DNA from: Flaveria trinervia
Taxonomy: Eukaryota; Streptophyta; Magnoliopsida; Asterales; Asteraceae
Reading direction: 5' to 3'
Length of the DNA: 64,000 bases
NCBI GenBank assembly: GCA_025506515.1
Contig: CM046443.1
Span: forward strand, 26,896,945 to 26,960,944
In this document: piece by piece, positions 45,841 to 56,679 of the stretch
Position numbering within the stretch: the stretch's first letter is position 1
Layout: each line of letters begins with the position of its first letter
Translations under genes and position numbers: made by a program
The notes under the pieces: model-generated
The model's input: only the letters and a program-made list of their open reading frames with translations
What the model was told of the DNA's origin: nothing
Database searches by the model: none

Positions 45841-46058
45841 TTTAGGTCCAAATACAATTTAATTCAAGCTTTTAAAAGATTTTACACAGACCACAACAGA
45901 CTCAATGAAAACCAAGAATAAATCTCAGGATGAATGACCAAAAACACAGAAAATTCAATCTCTATAACCGTTTCTTGCAAAAATGCTAATTCAATCAAAC
46001 TTGGACCTTGGATAGCAGTTTCAATGATCAATTATTAGATCGATCAATGATGAACCAT

Positions 46059-46070
46059 GCTCTGGTACCA
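46059..46070 (-). other. Primer binding site of copia D (one mismatch)
   Basis: The minus strand reads TGGTACCAGAGC; copies A, B and C have TGGTATCAGAGC. The T-to-C change would weaken pairing with initiator tRNA. Confidence 0.85.
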
Positions 46071-46072
46071 TT

Positions 46073-46927
46073 TGACAGGATCAGTGATCTCAAGTTTGAT
46101 GGATTAGAGTGTAACGCAGCGGAATAAGAACAAGAATTAGACAAATTATAGCAAGAATTTGATTTTCGTATGCATTAAGAACAAATACGGTTGTAAAGAG
46201 AGAATATATTTCTGTGAAAAGGAATGTTTCAATAATATCAAATGTTTCTGCTCAATCATTCACAGATTACAATTAGGTTGACACTCCTTATATAGAGTGC
46301 AATCACTACTGATATCACGGGATAGTGACATCTGGCAGATTTTACAAAAATAATTAAAACTTAACAAACTACTGAAATGTTCACAACTACTGAGAACATG
46401 TCAGAGTGCTAAGTATAAAACAAAACTACTGATACGAAACTACTGAAACTACAACGACTGAAGAACAAGCTCTTCAGTCGTTTACAAAACTACTGAAAAG
46501 AAAAACATAAAACTACTGAAAGAAAACCGTCACAACTACTGAAGAAGACCTCTTCAGCTGTTGTGACAACGACTGATACTTGGTCTTTAGCACTTGTCTT
46601 AGCACTTGTGTCTTCAGACTTTGTCTTCAGCACTTGTCTTCAGACTTTGTCTTCAGCACTTGTGTCTTCAGACTTTGTCTTCAGCACTTATGTCTTCAGA
46701 CTTTGTCTTCAGCACTTGTGTCTTCAGACTTTGTCTTCAGCACTTGTCTTCAGACTTTGTCTTCAGCACTTGTCTTCAGACTTTGTCTTCAGCACTTGTC
46801 TTAGACTTTTTCTTCAGTACTTGTGTCTTCAGACTTTATCTTCAGCTGTTGTGGACTTCAGCAGTTGTTGTGACGTCTGTGGGACTTAAGGTTTTTCTGA
46901 TCCGGCTCATTGTTCTTTTGTCCAACA
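46073..46927 (-). repeat. 5' LTR of copia D
   Basis: It starts TGTTGGACAAAAG on the minus strand at 46927 and ends CCTGTCA at 46073; 855 bp. It is nearly identical to the 3' LTR apart from repeat copy number. A TATATAA box lies at 46288-46294. Confidence 0.92.
46288..46294 (-). promoter_or_regulatory. TATA box of copia D 5' LTR
   Basis: The minus strand reads CTCTATATAAGGAG, at the same LTR position as the palindromic TATA region of copia B. It is the probable promoter core for the genomic RNA. Confidence 0.5.
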
Positions 46928-47335
46928 AAACTTCTCCAAGGGAAGGTTTCTTGCAAATCCATCTTGTACATTTTTCCTTTCCTGGGGGCTCTAAGCAGGA
47001 TATGCTCATGAGGAATGATCACACCAGGCTTAAGACAATGCACTCATGCTCAGTAAAGAGCATGTTATGACTCTGATCACAAATTGAGATACACTTAGAG
47101 GATTGTATCCAAGCTCCTTTACAAAGTTTCCTTTTCTATGCTAACTTACCATTTGTGACCTTGCCCCTTCCAGAAATGTAACCGCCTTCTATCCTCCAAA
47201 AGCACTGGTCCTCCATCAATCCTTTCAAAGTTCTGAGTAGTGACCTATTGCCCGTCATGTGCCTGGAGCAGTCACTGTCTAGATCCAGAAATTTCTATCT
47301 GTCTTCAGCTGTCCCTGCACAAAGAGAATGATTAG
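46928..47335 (-). pseudogene. pol: Copia C pol part 1: protease and pre-integrase, broken
   Basis: The frame opens after the gag stop and reads QGQLKTDRNFWI, followed by a stop. The protease triad region reads as D-S-D with a frameshift, then CSRHMTG-like residues. The sequence matches copia A 10100-10480. Copia D is inserted here, in the segment equivalent to copia A near 10490. Confidence 0.7.
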
Positions 47336-50046
47336 TTACATCTGGAAACCCAGCCTTGCTTGTCTTGGGCTCATTTGTAGAAGGTAATTCACAGTAATAG
47401 ATCCTATGGTGTACTAAGAGGATCTTGAGCTGTTGTTGATGGATAAATCTCAGTCACTTGTTCTTTCTCAACGTCCACACCACCTTGGAGTCTTGGACTT
47501 GACCTTCAAAACTTTATAAGCTTTTGGAACTTCAGAAGTTTTGATGACTGAACCTTCGGAAGATTCTGCAGACACTGCAGCAGACTTTAGTGCTTCGAAA
47601 GAACTCCTTTCTTCCAAGACCAAAATTCTTCCGAAGAGAATTTTCCACTTCCCTTCTTGTTAGATTTGGAACTTCCGAAGGAAACTGGTTTTCCTTCCGA
47701 AGCTTGAATCTTCTTAGAACTCTTTGAAGCCTTTGTTTTGGCCATATGGACAGTACCTTTAGGATTGTAGGGACAATCTTTGGAAATGTGAGTGGTGCTG
47801 TCACACATAACACAGTTCATCTTCTTCTTCACAAGAGCCTTTTCTTGAGAGTAAGACTGTCTTTGGTCACTTCCCTTCTCCACCTTCATCTTTGTAGATG
47901 CTGAGACAGTCCTCTTGGGCTGAGGACTGTGCTTGGAGTTTGATGGTCCAGGCTGTGCAGTAGTGGTACACAGTAGATCAGTCTTCTTCTTGCTACTGAG
48001 ATGAGTTGAACAAGAACCAGAACTCTTAGCAGAAGAGTTTTGGTTGATGTCTTTAGTCCCTATCACTTTAAACCCTGCAGAAATAAAACTTGTTTCTGTT
48101 TAGAGTCAAAAGTAGCCTTGATCTCTTGAGCCTTCCTTGCCTTTCTTTTGCTCTTTCTGATCAAGTTCTTTCTCATAAACTTGGTCATCACAGTCTTCAC
48201 TTTCTCCTCAGAAGGATAGTGGCCCTTCTTGGAATCCTCCTCTTCACTCTTTGTAGAGGGATTCTTCACTATCTCTTCTTCATCCTCCTCGCTCATTGGA
48301 TCTATGAGAGGAAGCTCATTTTCACAAGTTCCACACCTAGGAGATCTTACTGACAAGATTGTGTGTGGAGGAGCTATCTCATTGGATCCCAGTCCCTGTC
48401 TGTTTGGATAGCACACTTTGTTATGCAGGGATGAGGATATCATGTTCTTGAAGGTCTCCTCTTCAACAACACTATTTTCTGCCCTAACTTTGCTGATCAC
48501 AAGCTCAGCCTGGCACTCAGTTAACTTGGTTATGAGATCTTTAATTTGAGTCTTAAAATCTGTGTTTATATTTTAGAACTGAAATAGTTTTCTCTAAGTC
48601 CTCTATTTTTAGCTTATAATCATTTTCAGACTTTCTAAAATCAGATTTTAAAATGTTTAAGGACTCAACATCAGATCTCAATTCCAAGTTATAGGACCTG
48701 TACCTGTTAACTTTAGCAATGCATTCAGGAGTACAGAGATGTTCCAATACCTTGGCTTCATCATGATCTGCCATCAGTGCTTGGTTTGGAGAAGCATCTT
48801 CCACCTGAAAACTCCATTCAAAGCCTCCTTCTTCAACAGCAACAGCAGCTTGCTGCTTTGACTTCTCATTATGGAGAGCTTTGTCAGTGTAGTTTGGTCT
48901 GGATTGTGTTTGGCCACCATTTGTTCTAGGTGCCTTACACTCTCTGGCAAAGTGGCCCATCAAGTTACAGTTGTAACACTTGACTTTGCCTTTGTCCAGT
49001 CCAAACTTTCCACTGGTTGCATTGCTTGGAAACTTCCTTCCAGTCCTCTTGTAGAACTTCTTGGATCTGTGAGTGAGAAGAGCCATCTGCTAGACTATTT
49101 CCATATATTCTAGATCATCTGGTTGGATACAATCCAGGTCTTCAAGAGTGAAAAGAGAGTTGCCACAGCTTTCATCAGAAGACACAAAAGCTTGAGAAGA
49201 GCTTGTCTCTTGGAAAGGGCTTCCTTGAGTGTAGTTCTCCTTTGGTGTCTCTGGGAAGGTGATGAAAGGACCCTTGGGTGAGTTGTTAGGGTAGCATAAG
49301 AGATGATGTTTGGGTTCTATGCTATCCCTTTTAACCACACGTAGGGCTGAACCCATTTGATTGTTGGAGTTTCCAGATGAACCTTGCATGTTCATATCCA
49401 TCTGGTAGCCATTGAGAATCCCATATAACTCTGTCAGAGTAAGAGTTTTGAGATTTTTAGTTCTCTTGATCACCACACAGTAGTGTGTCCATTGCCTAGA
49501 AAGTGAGGACATGAACTTCCTTACAATGTCTCTGTTTTCAAGAGAAACTCCTCCATCCACAAGGGTATCCACAATCTCAACATACCTGAAGTACTGTTGA
49601 GTCATGGTCTCACCGGTTTTGAAGGTGAAGTTTTCAAAATGCTGCTTCAGGAGATCCTTCTTGTTCTCCTTGGCTTCAAAAGAACCCTCATACATTAGTT
49701 TCAATGCATCCCACAGCTGCTTGGCTGTTTTGCACTTCTTGAAACCTCTGTACATAGAGTTTGGAAGGACAATTTGAAGAGCTGTCATGGCTTTTCTGTC
49801 TATCTCTACTCTCTTCCTATCTTCATCAGAGTAGTTAGCCACATCTTTGAGAATCATACCAGCACCAGTAGCAGAAGGTGTGTTGGGTATGAAAGGTCCA
49901 TTCTCAATAAACTCTCACATTCTTGAATCAAGAGACCTGATGAAACCTTCCATTCTTAAAAACCAGGTGTCAAACTCATCAAGAGTGATCAGTGGGGACT
50001 TGTTCATAGTTCCAGTTTCCATATCAGTTTTGGAAATGGCTGCCAT
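47332..50046 (-). pseudogene. gag: gag of copia C, broken but better preserved than in copia A
   Basis: ATG at 50046 (MAAISKTDMETGTM). One stop lies near 49915; frame 49857-49090 is then open through the capsid (WDALKLMYEG, SRQWTHYC). A stop at 49090 is followed by 49086-48553 with knuckle CYNCNLMGHFAREC and a coiled coil. A frameshift near 48560 leads to 48500-48063 (acidic/basic linker), another to 48066-47587 with the second knuckle CVMCDSTTHISKDC intact, then a serine/glutamate linker carrying CTTCSGAAG repeats (47570-47705). The end at 47332-47334 equals the gag end of copia A. Confidence 0.8.
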
Positions 50047-50118
50047 TTGAAAAGTTTAGTATTTGTGTGTGTGTGAGGGATATTAAGATGGTGAGATCTT
50101 ATATCAAGAGCCTGGAAT

Positions 50119-50130
50119 GCTCTGATACCA
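50119..50130 (-). other. Primer binding site of copia C
   Basis: The minus strand reads TGGTATCAGAGC, two bases after the LTR end TGCA. Confidence 0.9.
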
Positions 50131-50132
50131 AA

Positions 50133-50937
50133 TGCAGGAACGTTGAAGGGTATAAGTTACAACACAACAACACAAAGAGGAGATAAACTAAACTTAGATC
50201 AAACAGTAAACTGGATTAACCAAGTAGTGACACTAAGAACACAAGTAATATAAGAGACAGAACACAAAGAACACAAGTATTTGGTTTTCAAGAATGCAGT
50301 ATATTGCCTTCTCTATGTTCTATTACAAGTGTTACAAAAGCATATTCGAAAGATACAAGAACATTAGATACTTATACAACATCCTACAGCCGGCTATACT
50401 TTAAAAGCCAGCGGATACAATTGACTAGACACGCACAAAATCATTGTAGAGTCAAAGCAGATTGTCTTTTGACTTGTGACTATGACATGCCATAGCTCAC
50501 ATCCTTATCTATTACAAAAAGAATAAAGTACATAACGTAGAAAGTTACAGACTCAAGACCTCAATGTACAGTTACCAAAAGCATGGACCTTTTCACCAAA
50601 CCATATTAGTTGGTGACTTGCAGAGTTGCAGCGGAAAGGTGTCCAGCTTTATGGAACAGTACATCAGATAAAGCATGTTACTAAAAGTCTTCGGAAGAAA
50701 TCTGTCTTCATGAACTTGAAGCTTCGGAAGACTTTGTCTCTGAGGCTTCGGAAGACTTCATCTTTGGCTTCGGAAGATGTTAGTCTTGGCTTCGGAAGAT
50801 GTTAGTCTTGGCTTCGGAAGATTTCACACTTAGAGTATTTCCGTTGCACATGTGAAACTTCGGAAGCATTCTACTTCAATGCACTTGTGCAGCATGCAGG
50901 AAAGACTAAAGATGTTTAGGTTGCATCAGCCTCTTCA
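50133..50937 (-). repeat. 5' LTR of copia C
   Basis: The minus strand starts TGAAGAGGCTGATGC at 50937 and ends CGTTCCTGCA at 50133; 805 bp. Seven or more CTTCGGAAG/CTTCCGAAG copies lie between 50687 and 50880, as in copia A. Confidence 0.88.
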
Positions 50938-52889
50938 TTAGACTCTACACTATTATTAGTTTTTCATTGTTAGAGCATGCAAACTGCTCTTTTGGGTTAT
51001 ATCGGAGCAAACTGCAACAAATTCATTTAATTGTTTTTGACTCCTAATTAAAGGTTTATTTATATTGCATTAAACTTGAAGTCATATATTTTTTAAAGAA
51101 AAATATAAATAATTTAACTTCTTTTATAGTCGATGAATCATTGAATCATGACATTTGCAAACTAAATGTTTCAAAACTTCTAAAGATCATAAAATAGCAT
51201 AAAACATAGCGAAAAATTAAAACCTAATTATAGCATATGGAGTGTGGATGCATACTTAGTCGTATAAGACTGATCAGAGGATTGCTAAAATCAAAAGAAG
51301 ATTATTATTATTATTGGGTAAAACACATATAAGGTGGAATTTAACCAAAAGAATCAAAACAAATTTTGTGGCTTCCAAGATCAAAAATAGCATAAAACAT
51401 GAAAAAGAATCGAAACCTGATCATAGCTTCAACTAGATGGATGCATACTTGATTGTCTCATGGAACTATCAAAAGAAGAAAATATATATTATAACTACCA
51501 AATAAAAGGCATATAAATATGCAAATAGTCAAAATAATACATATAATCACTATATCACATAACTTAATCTTCTCAGCGTTAATTTTCTTAATGATTTTTT
51601 CAAGAAAGCATCATTACTCCCACTTACTCAAGAAAACAAATAAAAAATGAAAAATTCACAAGAACAATATAACAAACCTTTTTAATCCAAAGGACGACTG
51701 AAAGATTTATTTTGTTTCTTTATAATTGACAACTAACTTTTGTTGATTGGAATTTAGATCTAAGAGGCTCCCCCTAGCAGCATTTTTAAAGGTATATTAG
51801 ACAAAACAAAAATTAAACGTTCATTAATCAAACCCAATCATAGAAAATATTAGAAGATGCAAGATCCGTACTGCAGATCCTTCCTTAAATTTGAGATTGG
51901 AGAGGCTCCACCTTATTGCAGTTCCTTCCTCAAATCTATGATAGAATAATCAATGTAAACATGAATCGGCCTACATGAATCAACTTGATAATCTTGTGCC
52001 CATGAAGATGAAGGAAAGAACAACCAAGATCGAACAACCAATACGAAGCAACTAAAAGTTGATTAACCCCAATAGATAACGCCATAGAAGAAACATTATC
52101 GAATCATGGTGAACCAGATGAAGATTTGGAGGCGGTTAGGAGAATTGCTTCGGAAGGTAGAGTAGCGGCCAATGAGAGGAAAAAAGATTAGGGTTTATGT
52201 TAGATAAGGGGAGTAACATGACGGGTTGGGTTTTGTGCCATAGTTAGATCCGCGTGCTCTAAACATTGAAGAATTTGATTGGGCGGGAAAACTTAAAATT
52301 GTGCCAAGTGTCAACCCCATTTACCATTTTATTAGAGTAGGAGGATATGTAACTTCTCTAGCTTCGATATCCACTTGTGTAGAGATCAGGTAGAACGTGG
52401 ATGATATTATTATAAGGCCTCCAATTAAACTGATATAAAAATATGAATTAATATGTTTTCACAATGTTAATATATACAAAATAATATATTAGATTAATAT
52501 TAATATTGTGGCCTCGCTTAATGAATGCAGCTGAGATCGATACACGCTTAAACAATGCGGAATGGTGTTTACATAACTTAGTTCACCCTTTAATCTGTAA
52601 TCAAGTTTTCAAATATACCCGGTTAACTAGAGAAATATAAGATTACTAGAAAATAGTCAATACATAAGTTCTTAACAAACCCTGCACCATATGGTAATCT
52701 GAAATCAATAGATCGCGTCTTCCAAGGACACATAGAAGGTAATCTTTCCTATGCCCATAATTGTAACAAGAATAAAAACTCACCAACCTCTCGATTTGTG
52801 ACACTCGTTTCCTTACATAATTGTATATACAAAGATTCTAAAACTGCACTTCCCTAGGTAAATCTACCATAGTTATTTAAGTTTTTAGT
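50938..52889. other. AT-rich intergenic sequence without a recognised feature
   Basis: I see no coding frame of note, no tRNA and no LTR. Some short repeated phrases (AGCATAAAACAT, 51190 and 51389) suggest decayed repeats. Confidence 0.4.
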
Positions 52890-53410
52890 ATGACTTAAAT
52901 AATTTATGTGCACTCGGTTTCTAGAAGTATTAGTAAAATAAAGTGGCACCAATCATAAAGAAAATATAATTAATCTGGCTCGTTGGATGTATTGAAAATT
53001 TATGGTATTATTGGGAATGGTTTTATTATTTCATCTAAAAGAAACCTTAGGTTTAACTTATAACCACTTACAGTGCTTGTAGCGAGTGTACAATCGATTA
53101 AATACTCAAACCTCATTATAATTTCACATACACTTATAGCATAATCAGTGTCAGAAACAATATCACCTTCAATCGACAAACCCTATAAAACTTGTACATC
53201 TTGAAGGGTTATTGTGTTTTCTCCAACCGGTAAATAAAATACATGTCTCCGGCCTCTATCTCTCCACCAAAGTTGAGATAAAAGCACGATCAAGCTTGCG
53301 ATAACCACACTTGATCACACCTGCAAAACCAGCCAACCTTATAATATTATGAGGGACAGTCACTTCATCAATGTAATCTAAAAAGCTTTATCACATCGTC
53401 TAACACGTAA
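52890..53410 (-). pseudogene. Plant mobile domain (PMD, MAIL1/PP7-long-form-like) remnant
   Basis: The minus strand reads HNIIRLAGFAGVIKCGYRKL, then DRAFISTLVER, a stop, RPET, and after a one-base shift HVFYLPVGENTITLQDVQVL and GLSIEGD. This is the signature order of the plant mobile domain (..LVERWRPETHTFHLP.GE.TITLQDV..LLGL..DG). Stops and shifts show decay. Such domains occur in MAIN/MAIL proteins and in Mutator-like elements. Which source applies cannot be told here. The stretch toward 52890 (YAISVCEIIMRFEYL) is only weakly supported. Confidence 0.6.
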
Positions 53411-53713
53411 AATTCCTTCATTGCTTTCTGGATCTTGAAAATAATAATCAACTCAATGTTGACCACTTAAAAATAAAAAAAAATCGTTATTTAATAGACG
53501 TGGTGTAATTATCTAGCTATTTTGATTTTTGAAATAAAGTATGAAATTATAGAAAAAATAGGTTCAAAAATAGTGAGAAATCGGATTGAGGAGGATTTGA
53601 ACGAATAGTGAGAAATTGTTTGGTGGTTTCACAAATAAATTGTGAAAGGTGGTGAAATGAATAAATGGTGTGCAGGGATGTTAGGTTAAAATTAAAGTTG
53701 GTCAAATAATCCA

Positions 53714-53940
53714 GAACCCGCCCCTGCCAAAGGCGTGTTCATACAAAAAATATGTGGTTTGGATGATGTGAGATGACGTGGTTAGTTAGATCGGACGGTG
53801 GATGGTTTTTGGAGACCCGCCCTAGACAAGGTCGTGGTCTCCCTTGAATGAACTCGTCATATCACCACACATCACCACAATCAAATCTGGTTAATAGCAT
53901 GTGATTTTCAAGACGTAGAACCCGCCCTTAGCAGGGCGGG
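53714..53940. repeat. Three GC-rich imperfect palindromes
   Basis: GAACCCGCCCCTGCC...GGCGTGTTC (53714-53740), GGAGACCCGCCC...GGTCGTGGTCTCC (53811-53842) and CCCGCCCT-TAGC-AGGGCGGG (53921-53940, a perfect 8-bp stem). All share ACCCGCCC and stand out in AT-rich DNA. Confidence 0.6.
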
Positions 53941-54059
53941 TACCCCTAAAGTCAACACCCGACAATAAAAGACCCCCTTGTCAAATCTAACTTTTAAAAA
54001 CCGTATTTAAAATAAATCTCTTTCACATCTATTATCAAGTAAGATTTAAGTTTGATTTG

Positions 54060-54798
54060 ATTAATTAATTCGGTTTGGAACAAGGTTTAGAGATCATGAA
54101 TGACTAGGTTATGAAGTGGGCAACGTGGTCTTAGATTAGGCATAACCTGATCAACTATGCTTATACTATAACTACTCACCCAAGGCTAATCTTAATGATG
54201 ATTAACCATTCCTCAATCTCATTTCTTAATCAAACATCTAAGCTTGTCTCAATAAATGCTAAGATCAAAGGATTACTACTCATCTCATATATCTAAGACT
54301 AGATTAATAGCTTAGGCGAGTTACCATTATTGTTTTACAAAATACAATATACTAATTTGGTTAATTGATAATAAACGAGAATGCCACTATATGCATATGT
54401 TGGTGGGGGTATAGTTGGATCATTTATATTTAATAGGGTGTTATAAAACTCGATGGATGGGGATGTTCACAAAATCCAAGGAGGATTTAGTGGGTAGGTA
54501 TGCCCAACAAGGTAAATCGCCTATAGGATGGTTATGTCCATGTAACATACCCATACTCAGCCAATTGATCGGGGGATTGTAGTCTGCTGGTGAGTATACT
54601 TGTACATGTAGATGAATTGTAAGCTAAGTCCTGAGAATAGTTCACCTTGGTAGGCCTTCCAAAGCATAGGAATATTAAGACCAATTATTTTGTAAACTTG
54701 ATTGTAAATGATGTTTTAACATTAATAAAATTTACTTGTTGTTGCTTCCACTGATTATCAATTGTGCATTTTACCCGGCCTAGCAGGCGGGTGTTACA
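54060..54798 (-). repeat. Possible gypsy LTR relic
   Basis: The plus strand ends GCGGGTGTTACA at 54798, so the minus strand begins TGTAACACCCG, like the Tekay LTR start at 18906. No polypurine tract flanks it, so a solo LTR or truncated copy is likely. The other end is not defined; the left coordinate is a guess. Confidence 0.3.
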
Positions 54799-54992
54799 AC
54801 AAACAGTACAATAGGGATCAAATCCATAAAGATTTGAGTTTAGGAACCAAATATAAAAATTATCCCAATCTCAAGGACCATCCATATAATTCTCCTATAT
54901 ATTTATAAAGCAAGTGAAAAATTAGTAGGTTTGCACTTCCTTTCACTTGGCCGCGAGACTTTTTTGGGTTTTTGTTTTGCACCGTATGTCTC

Positions 54993-55110
54993 AACCTTAA
55001 TAGGAAGTGAGTGTGGGGTTTGTGCTCTCCGATTAAAACGGGTTTGAGGGAACCTTAAATAGGAAGTGAGTGTGGGGTTTGTGCTCTCCGACTAAAAACA
55101 GGTTTGAGGG
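54993..55110 (+). repeat. 58-bp tandem duplication
   Basis: AACCTTAATAGGAAGTGAGT starts at 54993 and a near copy starts at 55051. Both continue GTGGGGTTTGTGCTCTCCGA and end in GGTTTGAGGG. No coding role seen. Confidence 0.75.
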
Positions 55111-55430
55111 TTACCGGTGGGAGATCGCAATAACCTGGTACTATATTGTTGGGTAGACACTATATATTGTAGATAATAATGTTTATTCGCTCAATTGAAA
55201 CTACTCCGGAGCTCATTTGAGTTGCTTCTTCTGTTATATTGTAAATGATGATGACATGTGGTACACTGCTGTGTTATGATGACGATCAACAATGGTATTG
55301 GTTGCTTTGACATGACAAGTGTTAATGGCTAACAGCCGTAACTGAGAGCCTTTTTCGAACTTGATCCATCACATGCGCAACATACGTGCATGAATAGGGC
55401 AGGGCTAGTTTACTAAAAAAATAAAATATT

Positions 55431-56679
55431 TTGATGAAATGTAACATAAACCTACATCCCGCCATCGTCTTCCTTGTTTTCCTCTGCAATAAAACCCCCA
55501 CACAAAATCACTCCACTTCCAAATTCGCACAACAATCGATTCCACCACCGATTACCACCGCCACCACCACAACCACAACCACCTTCGGCAACCGCGGAGA
55601 CTCCGGTAACGTTACAACTGGTAGCAATGTGCGTCAGATATTTCGAGGGCAACGGCTCCCCCGATCGATTTCTTTTAAGTAGCCTAAGGTAAACCCACCA
55701 ATCCCTACTAGTTCGCATACACTTATTAGTATGATCGTTAGAAATTTGTATTTGGGTTTGAATAAGGTTTCCGACAACTATGAGATTCGAAATTGTATAT
55801 GGGTTTGTAGTGTAATCAACCGTCCTCCGATTATTCTCCAGATATGTATTATTCAACAGCAATTGAATACTATTTCCATGTTAAATGTATCAGCAAACAG
55901 ATAAGATCAATGTTATGTTAATTTTATGTTGATATGTTTCAAATGAATGAAGAGTTATAATGTAGTTCTTTATGTTTAGAATCCTTAGGGAGATGCAAAG
56001 AATCCTTAGAACCATGGAGGCACTGGACTCATATTCATCCACCCCTAATTCACTGTAAGTCAGCTTTTCGATTCGTATTTAAGTTGTTTTTCAAGATCTA
56101 GGTGCTGCTGATGATGATAACTTGTTGGTTTCAAGATTTTCATATTCAATCTACATTTGCATCGCGTTGGCTCCATGGGTCTGTTAGGGATGACTCGAAT
56201 CGTAATGACACAAGAGAACCAATCTGCTTTTGAAATCAATGGACACGGGGTGTTTATGATCATGGCCATTGCTGCATTGTTTGTGGTTGAAGTCGTATCT
56301 TGGATCTTGTTCTGTACAAAGATCTACTTGCATCCGTCTACAAGGGGTAATGGTTACACCATTTTGAAGTTTCTGGGTGGCTTCTCGCTGTTTCTTGCTC
56401 CTTTCTTGCTTTATACGTTGTTATTTCTTCCCCCAAATTCAACTGGATCGCTTATTTGGTCATTTGTGTGATATTTGGAATCACGCGAGTTTCTATTCTG
56501 ATGCTTATCAACAAGACAAGAAGCGACCATTGATGCCTACTTTCAACTATTGGAGACTTGTGCTTGTGCCCTTATCGCTTGTTCTGGTGTTGTTCGTCCC
56601 CCAAAGCCTCAACTGGGTAGTCTATTCATTGATATGTGTATCCATTGGGATGGAAAATGTATACCACACCGTCACGTAA
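55431..56679 (+). pseudogene. Unrecognised membrane-protein gene or pseudogene
   Basis: Exon-like pieces: one ending CTAAG|GTAAAC at 55688 with a Pro/His-rich frame; 55980-56054, bordered by TTTAG| and |GTAAGT, reading ILREMQRILRTMEALDSY; then from 56136 a frame with two strong hydrophobic helices (GVFMIMAIAALFVVEVVSWI and FLGGFSLFLAPFLLYTLLFL) ending at a stop at 56469. A shifted frame to 56679 has another (LVLVPLSLVLVLFVP). The best acceptor for the third piece is off phase by one base, and the hydrophobic block is split between two frames, so I lean toward pseudogene or a wrong exon model. I do not recognise the family. Confidence 0.35.

Larger units (their letters stand above)
34273..46927 (-). 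mobile_element. Copia D: full-length SIRE-like Ty1/copia retrotransposon, family 2 (12,655 bp)
   Basis: It is complete: 3' LTR, polypurine tract, ORF3, spacer, pol, gag, primer site and 5' LTR on the minus strand, bordered by AAACT duplications. It is inserted in the pre-integrase region of copia C. The first ~370 bp of the two LTRs differ by about five substitutions and a small gap, so insertion is fairly recent. Gag, pol and ORF3 nevertheless all contain stops or frameshifts. Confidence 0.93.
46928..50937 (-). mobile_element. Copia C (family 1): 5' LTR, gag and start of pol
   Basis: The 5' half of the element whose other part is 33022-34272. It begins with the AAACT target copy of copia D and runs through protease, gag and primer site to the 5' LTR ending at 50937. 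It is the same family as copia A but in opposite orientation. TTAGA (50938-50942) would be its outer target copy. Confidence 0.85.
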
